Positions 8,962-16,124 of a stretch of 64,000 nt of DNA are shown here, piece by piece. The first letter of the stretch is position 1, and each line of letters starts with the position of its first letter. Below the pieces are notes generated by a model that worked only from the letters and a program-made list of their open reading frames with translations, searched no databases and was not told where the DNA came from. The translations under genes and the position numbers were made by a program. Source of the stretch: Chthonomonas sp. UBA2387 (lineage in GTDB: Bacteria; Armatimonadota; Fimbriimonadia; Fimbriimonadales; Fimbriimonadaceae). Where the stretch lies: assembly GCA_002343445.1 (NCBI GenBank), contig DDSP01000048.1:69088-133087 (forward strand), read 5' to 3'.

Positions 8962-8968
8962 GTCCTTT

Positions 8969-10552
8969 TCAGAAGCCTAAGGCGCAGCCGTCCTTGCGCG
9001 GGTCCGATCCTGCCGCATAACCGATCGGCAGCCGCTCGATCACCTGTCCGCCCCCGAACAAACCGGGTGCGCCGCCGGGCGCGATCGCGTGGCCCCACTC
9101 GGCCAATCGCGCGGCGCAAGCGGCGTCGAATCCGGCTTCCAGGTGCAACACCTTGCCGGTTTCGTCCACTTGCCACCTCGGCGCGTCGAGCGCCGCTTGC
9201 GGGTTCTGGCCCCAAAGCTGCCGCCGCAGAAACACCTGCAAGTGGCCTTGCGGCTGCATGTGGCCGCCCATCACGCCGAACGCCAGGTGCGGCTTCCCGT
9301 CCCGTGTGGCGAACGCTGGAATGATAGTCTGGTAGGGGCGTTTGCCACCGCCCACCTGGTTCGGGTGACCGGGGGTCAGCACGAACCCTGCACCCCGGTT
9401 CTGCAGGCTGATGCCCGTTCGCGGCACCACGACGCCCGAGCCGAAGCCCATGTAGTTCGATTGGATGAACGAGACCATCATGCCCGAGGCGTCGCCGGCG
9501 CACAGGTAGACCGTGCCGTAGTCCACGCGGGGCTTGAGGGCGCGAGGGATGGCGCGGCCCGGCTCGATGGTCGCGGCGAGGGACCGCAAGGCTTCTTCGT
9601 CGAGCAGACTTTGGGGTGTGACGGCCATGGCCGAGGGGTCGGCAACCTCTCGGAACCCGACCTCGAAAGCGAGCTTGATCGCCTCGACTTGCAGGTGGAT
9701 GGCCTCCGGCGAGTCTGCGGCATGAACACGGAGGTCGGTGTTGCGCAAGACGCCCAACGCGACGAGGGCCACGATGCCTTGACCGTTGGGCGGCAATTCG
9801 TGAAGGTCTGCGGCATCAAAACTGCATGAAAGAGGCTCCACCCACTCGCCTGCGTGGGAGGCCAGATCGTCGGCGGTCATGGCCCCTCCCTCGGAATCCG
9901 AATGGAGCAACATCTTGTGCGCGAGATCGCCTCGGTAGAACGCTTGGCCTTTGGTTTCGGCGATGGCCCGCAGGGTGTCGGCCTGCTCGGGGTGTCGGAA
10001 CAACTCGCCCGGGTCGGGTCCGCGGTGGTCGTCGAGGGCGAAGGCGTGGCGGAAATCGCACCGGCCCTTCAGCCGCTCGACCCCTTTCGCCCACGCCGCC
10101 GCAGTGATCGGCGACACGAGGAAGCCGTCCTCGGCGTAGCGGATCGCGTCCCGGAACAACCGCTCGAACGGTAGTTTGCCGAAGCGCTCGGAGAGTCGGA
10201 CCCACGCATCCACCGCACCCGGTACCGTGACCGACTCCCAACCCATCGTCGGCATGGACTCCAACCTGCGGAACCTGTCAGGCGTCCAAGCGGCGGGCGC
10301 TCTTCCCGATCCGTTGAATCCGCGAAGCGAGGAACCGTCCCAGATCAGGGCGAACGCGTCGCTGCCGATGCCGTTGCTGGTGGGTTCGACGACGGTGAGC
10401 GCGATGGCGGTCGCGAGAGCTGCGTCCACGGCGTTGCCCCCGTCGCGGAGGATCGCCAGCCCCGCCTGAGCCGCCAGCGGCTGGCTGGTCGCCACCACGT
10501 TGCGCGCGAGAACGGGCATGCGGCGCGACGGGTAGGGAAAGGCGGTATCCAT
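8969..10552 (-). CDS. ggt: Gamma-glutamyltransferase family protein
   Basis: The 527-residue protein (start MDTAFPYPS; an upstream in-frame ATG at 10570 is also possible) belongs to the Ntn-hydrolase gamma-glutamyltransferase family, which self-cleaves to expose an N-terminal Thr and transfers or hydrolyses gamma-glutamyl groups. The large-subunit half carries GGNAVDAALATAIALTVVEP. The small-subunit start is in DYGTVYLCAGDASG, where the usual TTHxS is replaced by GTVYLC, a form I recall from a GGT subfamily that also has SNYMGFGSG. GGGKRPYQTIIPA and GVMGGHMQPQGHLQV follow. No signal peptide is visible, so it may be cytoplasmic. It converges on glmS with 7 bp between them. Confidence 0.88.
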   Translation of the reverse strand: MDTAFPYPSRRMPVLARNVVATSQPLAAQAGLAILRDGGNAVDAALATAIALTVVEPTSNGIGSDAFALIWDGSSLRGFNGSGRAPAAWTPDRFRRLESMPTMGWESVTVPGAVDAWVRLSERFGKLPFERLFRDAIRYAEDGFLVSPITAAAWAKGVERLKGRCDFRHAFALDDHRGPDPGELFRHPEQADTLRAIAETKGQAFYRGDLAHKMLLHSDSEGGAMTADDLASHAGEWVEPLSCSFDAADLHELPPNGQGIVALVALGVLRNTDLRVHAADSPEAIHLQVEAIKLAFEVGFREVADPSAMAVTPQSLLDEEALRSLAATIEPGRAIPRALKPRVDYGTVYLCAGDASGMMVSFIQSNYMGFGSGVVVPRTGISLQNRGAGFVLTPGHPNQVGGGKRPYQTIIPAFATRDGKPHLAFGVMGGHMQPQGHLQVFLRRQLWGQNPQAALDAPRWQVDETGKVLHLEAGFDAACAARLAEWGHAIAPGGAPGLFGGGQVIERLPIGYAAGSDPRKDGCALGF

Positions 10553-10573
10553 GCCCCGAGTCTGGCACACGGG

Positions 10574-10604
10574 TCAGATCGCGGCTTGGACCGGCGGGTG
10601 CGAC
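10574..10604 (-). repeat. 31-bp direct repeat, copy 1 (duplicated tail of the regulator gene)
   Basis: Identical to 11477-11507, where on the minus strand it encodes the last nine codons and stop (SHPPVQAAI*) of the GntR-LacI regulator. Here the same 31 bp stand alone, downstream of the prepilin-like gene, with no regulator sequence attached. The two copies bracket the prepilin-like gene with an offset of 903 bp. Confidence 0.92.
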
Positions 10605-10657
10605 GCCCTTGGCGCAGACCTCTGCTCAGAGCATCTGGGTCAACTCGAGCGGATACC

Positions 10658-11404
10658 TTAGGGGTGCCGGCCGGTCATTCTGGACGGGGCGGGAGCGAAA
10701 CGTGGTCCTTGCCTTGGGCCGATCCACTCAGGGAACGCCGAATCGCATAGATGAGTGTGAGCGGGGCGGCCGATTTGCGTGGCGTGCAAGAGCTTCACAT
10801 GCGTGTCTACGAACGCGTAATGACCCTTTCCAGAGTGTCGCTCGGCCCCGAACTTGCCGACGGGCGTCACCGACAAGGCCCCGACGATCGGCCAAAACTG
10901 GGGGTCGCGCATCAGGCTGTCCGGCACGGCAAGCTGTTCCTCGCACATCGTGGTCTCCGTTCCATCGTGGCGCACCACGCGGACACAGGCGGATTCGGCG
11001 AGCAGGATGACTTCAGACTCGCTCGACAACGCCCCGTCTCCGAGCAAACAAGAGTTGATCGCGTAGCCTCGGTTCTTCATGGGCTCATAGGCGGCGAAGG
11101 GCACGTTGACGTAGTCTGGACAGATCAGCGGCTCCAACGGGGAGTCCTCCGTCCATCGGCTGGGAGCGAAGTACGTGTGCCGGTACGCGGCGTCTTCCTC
11201 TCCGTAGAGTCGCAAGCCCTGGGCCAACTGCCGCATGTTCGATAGGCACGTCGCCTGGCGAGCGGAGGCTCGCGCCGATGCGAACACCGGCCAAGTCAAC
11301 GCGGCCAGCACCAGAATCACGCCGACAACGGTCAGCACCTCGATGAGCGTGAACGCCATCCTCGACGCCCGAGCTGTACGTGCGAAAGTCCCTTGCCATC
11401 TCAT
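10658..11404 (-). CDS. Prepilin-like protein with N-terminal methylation motif
   Basis: The 248-residue product has a long leader and the type IV prepilin-like signature RMAFTLIEVLTVVGVILVLAALTWPVF (written here in parts: AFTLIEVL, then a hydrophobic helix), followed by ARASARQATCLSNMRQLAQGLRLY, typical of the DUF1559-like pseudopilins abundant in Armatimonadota and Planctomycetota. The ATG at 11404 is preceded by GGAGG with 8-nt spacing; a TTG at 11419 is less likely. The C-terminal part has HSGKGHYAFVDTHVKLL, the 'fill-in header' type segment of this family. The gene lies exactly between two 31-bp direct repeats, which suggests that it was inserted next to the regulator gene. Confidence 0.82.
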   Translation of the reverse strand: MRWQGTFARTARASRMAFTLIEVLTVVGVILVLAALTWPVFASARASARQATCLSNMRQLAQGLRLYGEEDAAYRHTYFAPSRWTEDSPLEPLICPDYVNVPFAAYEPMKNRGYAINSCLLGDGALSSESEVILLAESACVRVVRHDGTETTMCEEQLAVPDSLMRDPQFWPIVGALSVTPVGKFGAERHSGKGHYAFVDTHVKLLHATQIGRPAHTHLCDSAFPEWIGPRQGPRFAPAPSRMTGRHP

Positions 11405-11415
11405 CGCTCGTTCCT

Positions 11416-11436
11416 CCAAGGTCTCTCTAGCCTTGG
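11416..11436. promoter_or_regulatory. Inverted repeat overlapping the prepilin-like gene ribosome site
   Basis: CCAAGG and CCTTGG arms are separated by 9 nt. On the minus-strand mRNA the inner arm abuts the GGAGG ribosome site of the prepilin-like gene (start 11404). A hairpin here could modulate translation; this is inference from the sequence only. Confidence 0.35.
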
Positions 11437-11476
11437 CTCCTATCCTATCACACCTTAGTCGTTCTTGCGTGCGGGT

Positions 11477-11507
11477 TCAGATCGCGGCTTGGACCGGCGG
11501 GTGCGAC
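11477..11507 (-). repeat. 31-bp direct repeat, copy 2 (inside the regulator 3' end)
   Basis: The parental copy of the 10574-10604 repeat, here forming the authentic C-terminal codons and stop of the regulator gene. Identity over all 31 positions was checked by eye. Confidence 0.92.
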
Positions 11508-12565
11508 ACGGACTCGCGCGCGATCAGCACCGGATCGAACAGGTGCTCGCCAGGCGGGCAGCCGCCGCTTTCGATGGCTTCGACGACCATCGTGGCGACA
11601 CGCTCGGCCATGGCTTCCAGCGGCTGGGCGACGGTGGACAGGGGCGGGTGCGCCATGCGCAGGTACTCGGGGTCGTCGAACGCGATCAGCGACACGTCTT
11701 CGGGGACACGGAGGCCCAGACGCTGCGTCATCGAGAGGGTCTCGAGCCCCAGTCCGGCGCCTGCGGCGAAGATCGCCGACGGACCCCGGCCACTCGTCAG
11801 CAGGTCTTCCAGTCGCGCTCGGGTTTCGTGGTCCAGACGCAGGCTCATGGGCACCAGAATCTCGCGTTCGGGCCGCAAAGCGACGCCCCGCGCCTTCATG
11901 GCCAGCCGAAAGCCGCGCAAGCGATCAATGGTGTCGGCCACCTCGGGAAACGCGCCCAAGAAGAGCACGTCGCGGTGACCGAAGTCGAGCAACTGGTTGA
12001 CGGCCATCGCCGCGCCGAGCACGTTGTCACTGTCCACGCAGGGCAACGCCGAGCCTTCCCATCGCGCGCCGAGCACCACGACGTGCACCCCGGCACCGCT
12101 CAGCGCTTCGAGGTCGCCCAGGCTCTCGCGGGGTGGATTGAAGGCCACCAGGGCGTTGGCTCCGGCGGACGAACGCGCGACGTTCGCATCCAAGACGACG
12201 AGCTCGGGAACGATGCCGGATGCGCCGAGGGCGCCGCGCAGGGTCCAGTACAGCGTGCCGAAGTAGTGGTCGTTTCGGACGAACGAGGGATCGGAGGCCA
12301 CCGCGATCTGCACCTTGTAGGTTTCTCGCGCCCGGGCATCGCGGGCCACGAAGGTGCCGACGCCCTTGGTTCTGACGAGCCAGCCTTCGTCCACCAGGGC
12401 CAGAATCGCCTTGTTGGCGGTCATCCGGCTGACTCCGAAATCGGCGGCGAGTTGGGGTTCGGGGGGCAGTTTGGCGTGGACGGGCAGTTCGCCACTGGCG
12501 ATGCGCGCGCGGAGCGTGTCGCGAACCACTCGATGGGCGGGGACGGTTCTTTTGGGAGCGGCCAT
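11477..12565 (-). CDS. GntR-LacI hybrid transcriptional regulator
   Basis: Residues 1-75 form a GntR-type winged helix (LPPEPQLAADFGVSRMTANKAILALVDEGWLVRTKGVGTFVA). Residues 88-362 form a LacI/periplasmic-binding-protein sensor domain (VDSDNVLGAAMAVNQLLDFGHRDVLFLG, then IFAAGAGLGLETL and DVSLIAFDDPEYLRMAHPPLSTVAQP). This is the AraR-like architecture used for sugar-responsive repression. A GTCTAGAC palindrome lies 53-60 bp before the start codon and matches the HutC-type GntR consensus, which suggests autoregulation. The inducer is unknown. The last 31 bp of the gene are duplicated 903 bp away beyond the prepilin-like gene. Confidence 0.92.
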   Translation of the reverse strand: MAAPKRTVPAHRVVRDTLRARIASGELPVHAKLPPEPQLAADFGVSRMTANKAILALVDEGWLVRTKGVGTFVARDARARETYKVQIAVASDPSFVRNDHYFGTLYWTLRGALGASGIVPELVVLDANVARSSAGANALVAFNPPRESLGDLEALSGAGVHVVVLGARWEGSALPCVDSDNVLGAAMAVNQLLDFGHRDVLFLGAFPEVADTIDRLRGFRLAMKARGVALRPEREILVPMSLRLDHETRARLEDLLTSGRGPSAIFAAGAGLGLETLSMTQRLGLRVPEDVSLIAFDDPEYLRMAHPPLSTVAQPLEAMAERVATMVVEAIESGGCPPGEHLFDPVLIARESVSHPPVQAAI

Positions 12566-12616
12566 GGTTTGCGGCTGCTTCCATTGTGCCCGAATCAGCT
12601 CGCTTTCGTGGGCAAA

Positions 12617-12626
12617 TGTCTAGACA
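12617..12626. promoter_or_regulatory. Candidate GntR-family operator
   Basis: TGTCTAGACA is a perfect 10-bp palindrome containing GTCTAGAC, which fits the HutC-subfamily consensus GT-N-TA-N-AC. It sits upstream of the GntR-LacI regulator gene and, on the minus strand, overlaps a possible -35 element (TAGACA). An outer GGCAA/TTGCC pair extends the imperfect symmetry. Confidence 0.55.
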
Positions 12627-12722
12627 AAGCTTGCCTCTCGGGATGTAGCCAGCGAATCGCGGGCCTTGGGCCGATCTGGGGGCCCGACAGGCCAGCGTCT
12701 CGCTCCGGCAACGCCCAACCGC

Positions 12723-13193
12723 TCAGCCCTCGACTTCGGCCCAACTGCTCGGCGTCTCCCAGACGCGGACGCGTTCCAGCCGCACTCGCCCGGCGGGGAT
12801 GCGGTAGGGCACTCCGGAGGCATCGCGACCCTCGAAGCCCGAGGCGAGGACCTCCGCCGCGAAGTCGTACAGACGCTTCGCCAGAACCTCGGTCGTTGGG
12901 TCTTGCCCAGGCACCACGACCACGGCATGCTCCGGGTACGCGCCGAGCGACGCCAAGAACGGGTCGTCCGAGTTCACGGCCATCGCGTGGTCGTAGCGTT
13001 CGATCTCGGGTTCTAGGGCCAGCTTCAGCGCTTTGAACTCGATCACCATGTCGTTGGCATCGAGCGAATCGGCGGCGACGACCACCTCGATCGTCCGCGT
13101 GTGGCCGTGGGGAAAGCGGCACGCCGCCGGGTGCTTGCTGAGCATGTGTCCGCTTTCGACCACGAAGCGCCTGCAGACGCGAAAGACCGCCAT
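12723..13193 (-). CDS. queD: 6-carboxy-5,6,7,8-tetrahydropterin synthase-like protein (QueD/PTPS family)
   Basis: The 156-residue protein has zinc ligands H16 (ESGHML), H29 and H31 (FPHGHTR), the catalytic Cys C25 in KHPAACRFPHGH, a downstream YDHAM segment and the Glu in RVRVWETP. QueD converts 7,8-dihydroneopterin triphosphate into 6-carboxytetrahydropterin for queuosine synthesis; members of the same fold act in other pterin pathways. The open frame extends far upstream, but the ATG at 13193 starts the family homology and lies in the gap divergent from the CorA-like gene. No other queuosine genes are visible nearby, so the exact pathway is not proven. Confidence 0.85.
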   Translation of the reverse strand: MAVFRVCRRFVVESGHMLSKHPAACRFPHGHTRTIEVVVAADSLDANDMVIEFKALKLALEPEIERYDHAMAVNSDDPFLASLGAYPEHAVVVVPGQDPTTEVLAKRLYDFAAEVLASGFEGRDASGVPYRIPAGRVRLERVRVWETPSSWAEVEG

Positions 13194-13229
13194 GTGCGAT
13201 TGATACCCGTGGTAGGCTCCAGCCTGCCG

Positions 13230-14201
13230 ATGGAGCCCGTCGCCAACACCGCGAGGTCCCTCACGTGGGATGGCCACCAACTCGTCCAAGCCGAGGGCGA
13301 AGCGGCTTGGGCGGCGTTCGATCAGCCCGCTCACGCGGCTTGGATCCATGTCCACGTGGTGGACGAAGCCTCCTGCCGCGAACGCCTTGAAGGGCTCGGG
13401 TTCCACCCGACAGCCGTGGAAGACGCGCTCACCGATCACGAGCGGCCCAGCCTCGTCGAGGGCGAAGGCTGGCTCTTCCTGAGCCTGCCGGTGTTGGCCG
13501 TCAACGGCGAGCGCTGCAAATGCCACGAGGTCGGCTGCTTTCTGAAGGCGAAGTGTCTGTTGACCGTCTCCAAGGCGGAGGTGCCTGAAGTCGAGCGATG
13601 CATGGCGTCGTTCGCCCGTCGGCCCAAAGAGGTCGGCCAATCGGCGGCGCACCTGCTGCACGGGCTGGTGGACATGACCGTCGACCAGTACTTTCCGGCA
13701 CTGGACCGAACTCAAGACGTCATCGACACGCTTGAGGAACGCGTGTTCGTCACGGGCCAGATGGGGATGCGCGACGCCCTGCGCGTCAAGCGGAACCTCA
13801 TCGAGCTCCGTCGCAATCTGTCGCCTTTGCGTGACGAGTTGGCTGGACTGCTCCGGCGCGATCTGGTGCTCGTCCCGGCCAAGATCAAGCCTTACTTTCA
13901 GGACGTTTACGATCACACGTTGCGGCTGCTGGAGTCCATCGACCTCAACCGCGACCTGCTGGCGACCATCTTGGACACGCGGTTGAACATCATCTCGAAC
14001 CGGCTTGGCGAGACGATGAAGATGCTCACCGTGGCGGCCACGATCCTGATGTCCGTCACGCTGGTCTCGAGCATCTACGGGATGAACTTTCGCCACATGC
14101 CCGAACTTGCGCAGCCCTGGGGCTATCCGGTGGCGCTCTTGCTCATGGTCCTGATCGCGGGGATCGAGCTGTGGGTGTTCCGCAAGAAGGGTCTGCTCTG
14201 A
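13230..14201 (+). CDS. corA: CorA-like Mg2+/divalent cation transporter
   Basis: The 323-residue protein has a cytoplasmic N-terminal alpha/beta domain, a long helical stalk (RTQDVIDTLEERVFVTGQMGMRDALRVKRNLIELRR in parts) and two C-terminal transmembrane helices. TM1 (MLTVAATILMSVTLVSSIYGMNF) ends in the diagnostic YGMN motif, followed by the MPEL loop and TM2 (YPVALLLMVLIAGIELWVF). CorA proteins form pentameric Mg2+ channels in the inner membrane. The ATG at 13230 is chosen because earlier in-frame codons fall in the antisense of queD. Confidence 0.92.
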   Translation: MEPVANTARSLTWDGHQLVQAEGEAAWAAFDQPAHAAWIHVHVVDEASCRERLEGLGFHPTAVEDALTDHERPSLVEGEGWLFLSLPVLAVNGERCKCHEVGCFLKAKCLLTVSKAEVPEVERCMASFARRPKEVGQSAAHLLHGLVDMTVDQYFPALDRTQDVIDTLEERVFVTGQMGMRDALRVKRNLIELRRNLSPLRDELAGLLRRDLVLVPAKIKPYFQDVYDHTLRLLESIDLNRDLLATILDTRLNIISNRLGETMKMLTVAATILMSVTLVSSIYGMNFRHMPELAQPWGYPVALLLMVLIAGIELWVFRKKGLL

Positions 14202-14207
14202 TATGAT
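14202..14207 (+). promoter_or_regulatory. Candidate leaderless -10 box of the FAD lipoprotein gene
   Basis: TATGAT ends 7 nt before the ATG at 14215, directly after the CorA-like stop codon. The spacing suggests transcription starting at the start codon and favours 14215 over the in-frame ATG at 14203. Confidence 0.4.
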
Positions 14208-14214
14208 CGGCTCC

Positions 14215-16008
14215 ATGCGTTGGGCCTTCCGGTTGTTCGTCGTCACCGCTTGTTCGGCGTGTCTTCTCGGGTGTGCGAAGGCGCCCACGGGTGGCTCTGC
14301 GGCGAACGTCTCTGCGGAGGAGGGTCAGCGGCTCGAGGCTGACGTTCTGGTGTTGGGAAGCGAGCCCGAAGCCATCGCGGCAGCGGTTGCCGCCGCCGAG
14401 GAAGGGGCGAAGACGATTCTGGTCACCAAGCACCAGCGGATGGGCGGGCTCCTCGTGGTGAGCGAGATGAACTCGTTGGACGTCGGCCCCGGTCCGATGC
14501 GGCCCAAAGGGTTGTTCGGCAAGTGGTGGCGCATGGTCGGTGGCGGCAGCGCCTACGACATCCGCGTGGCCGAGCAAGCGTTCGACCGGATGCTGGAGAC
14601 CGCCGGCGTTCAGGTGATTCGGGGTGCGAAGGAACTGAGCCCGCTCGTTGAAGCGAAACAGGTCGTCGGGGCGAAGGTCGGCGGCACCCTGATCCGAGCG
14701 AAGCAGATCGTGGACGGCACGTCCGAAGCCGACTTCGCCGCCGCTGCGGGCGCGCCGTTCACGCTGGGCTGGAACTCGATGGGCTACGACGCCCGCATGG
14801 CCGACACCCTGGTGTTCCGCATCGACCATGTGAACTGGGACGCCATGCGTCGGCACATCGCCCAGAAGGGGGCTTCCTACGCCAAGGCCGATGGGCGGGC
14901 CGCGTGGGGCTTTTTCGGACGCAAATGGATCACCGACTACAAGAGCAAGGAGCCGGGCATCCGTCTGCGAGGGCTGAACCTGGGTCGCCAGAACGACGGC
15001 ACGGTGCTGGTGAACGCCCTGCTCATCCACGGGATCGACCCGTTCGACCCGGCGAGCGTGCGCGAAGGCCGCGAACGCGCCAAGCGCGAAGCCGAACGCA
15101 TCGTCGCCACCATCCGCAAGGACATCCCCGGCTACGAACGGGCGACCTTGGGCAGCGTGGCCGAAGAGCTGTATGTTCGGGAGACGCGCCACCTCCAGGC
15201 CATGCACATCGTCACGTTCGACGAGGCGCTGGACAACTTGGTGACCGATCAGGCGGTCGCGGCGGGCAACTACCCGATGGACGTGCAGGTGCTCACGCCC
15301 AACGACACGGGGTTCGTGTACGGTGCGCCGAAGTACTACGGCATCCCGTTGGGCGCGACCGTGCCGAAGTCGGGGCCGGCGCTTTGGGTGGTGGGCAAGT
15401 GCGCGGGCTACGACCCGATCGTCCATTCGAGCGCGCGCGTTGTGCCCACGGGCATGGTTGTCGCCGAGGCCGTCGGTGTGGCTGCCGCGAGGTGCGCGAA
15501 GTCAGGGTTGGCGCCCCAGGCGGCCGTGAACGACAAGCGGTTCGTGGCCGACCTTCGGGCTCGGCTGAAGGGGCGTGGCGCGGCGATCCCGCCGGTGGGC
15601 AAGTCGCGCTTGGGTCCGGCCAGCCATCCGGCGTTCGACGCCTACCGCGTGATGATGTCGCGAGGCCTCGCGACCGGTGGCTACGGGAACGACCCGAATC
15701 TGAACGAGACCATCAGTTCGCAATCGTTCGGGTACATCTTGGCCAACGTGTTGACTCGGTTCCACGCCAACCCGCAGGGCGCCAAGGCCGCAGCCGGGTC
15801 GTTGGCGGGTGATACAAGCAAGCTCACCACCGACAAGGCGTGCAAGGGCATGGCGGCTGCGGCCAAGGCGATGGGCCTGTCGGTCGGATCGGACTGGGCT
15901 TCGCTTTCGGCGGCGGGTTTGACGCCCAAGGGGTCGCCGCCAAGCGGCAACTGGACGCGCGGAGACGCCTACCGGATGGCCGCAGCGCTTGCGGCGGTGA
16001 AGGACTGA
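14215..16008 (+). CDS. FAD-dependent oxidoreductase with lipoprotein signal
   Basis: The product (597 residues from MRWAFRLF) begins with a hydrophobic signal ending in the lipobox LLGC, then a spacer and an FAD-dependent oxidoreductase domain (FAD_oxidored type). The dinucleotide-binding region reads EADVLVLGSEPEAIAAAVAAAEEGAKTILV, with the Gly-rich turn written GSEPEA rather than GxGxxG. Further on are RMGGLL, a large substrate domain, and SSARVVPTGMVVAEAVG, a typical C-terminal FAD contact. The C-terminal 80 residues contain ATGGYGNDPNLNETISSQSFGYIL, like a surface-layer or helical add-on. Its export as a lipoprotein is unusual for a flavoprotein, and the substrate is unknown. Confidence 0.8.
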   Translation: MRWAFRLFVVTACSACLLGCAKAPTGGSAANVSAEEGQRLEADVLVLGSEPEAIAAAVAAAEEGAKTILVTKHQRMGGLLVVSEMNSLDVGPGPMRPKGLFGKWWRMVGGGSAYDIRVAEQAFDRMLETAGVQVIRGAKELSPLVEAKQVVGAKVGGTLIRAKQIVDGTSEADFAAAAGAPFTLGWNSMGYDARMADTLVFRIDHVNWDAMRRHIAQKGASYAKADGRAAWGFFGRKWITDYKSKEPGIRLRGLNLGRQNDGTVLVNALLIHGIDPFDPASVREGRERAKREAERIVATIRKDIPGYERATLGSVAEELYVRETRHLQAMHIVTFDEALDNLVTDQAVAAGNYPMDVQVLTPNDTGFVYGAPKYYGIPLGATVPKSGPALWVVGKCAGYDPIVHSSARVVPTGMVVAEAVGVAAARCAKSGLAPQAAVNDKRFVADLRARLKGRGAAIPPVGKSRLGPASHPAFDAYRVMMSRGLATGGYGNDPNLNETISSQSFGYILANVLTRFHANPQGAKAAAGSLAGDTSKLTTDKACKGMAAAAKAMGLSVGSDWASLSAAGLTPKGSPPSGNWTRGDAYRMAAALAAVKD

Positions 16009-16030
16009 CCCCAATCCCAATCGTCGCTCT

Positions 16031-16109
16031 GGAGGGGCATGGCTCCGTCTGGAGGGGCATGCTCCGTCATGCCCTAACTCTCGGAGGACGCGACGGAGCG
16101 CGTCCCTCC
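16031..16109 (-). repeat. REP element (minus orientation) with an extra half-arm
   Basis: Read on the minus strand, 16051-16109 is the same unit as in the 37.6-38.0 kb array: GGAGG outer arm, GGACGCG-CTCCGT-CGCGTCC hairpin, a linker that differs from the array (TCCGAGAGTTAG), GGGCATG-ACGGAG-CATGCCC hairpin and CCTCC outer arm. A further partial copy of the second half lies at 16031-16050. The element sits between the convergent FAD lipoprotein and cysteine desulfurase genes, 21 kb from the transposase-like gene. Confidence 0.88.
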
Positions 16110-16124
16110 ATGTCGGTGCCGTTG

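Noticed and set aside
8969..10552. Gamma-glutamyltransferase with GTVYLC in place of TTHxS as a dead enzyme
   Set aside because: The variant, together with SNYMGFGSG, fits a GGT subfamily as I recall it and keeps the Thr, so loss of function is not supported.
12723..14288. A 521-residue reading of the queD frame extending through the CorA-like gene
   Set aside because: Only the last 156 residues have PTPS homology. The upstream part is the antisense of corA, and an ATG lies at 13193 in the divergent gap.
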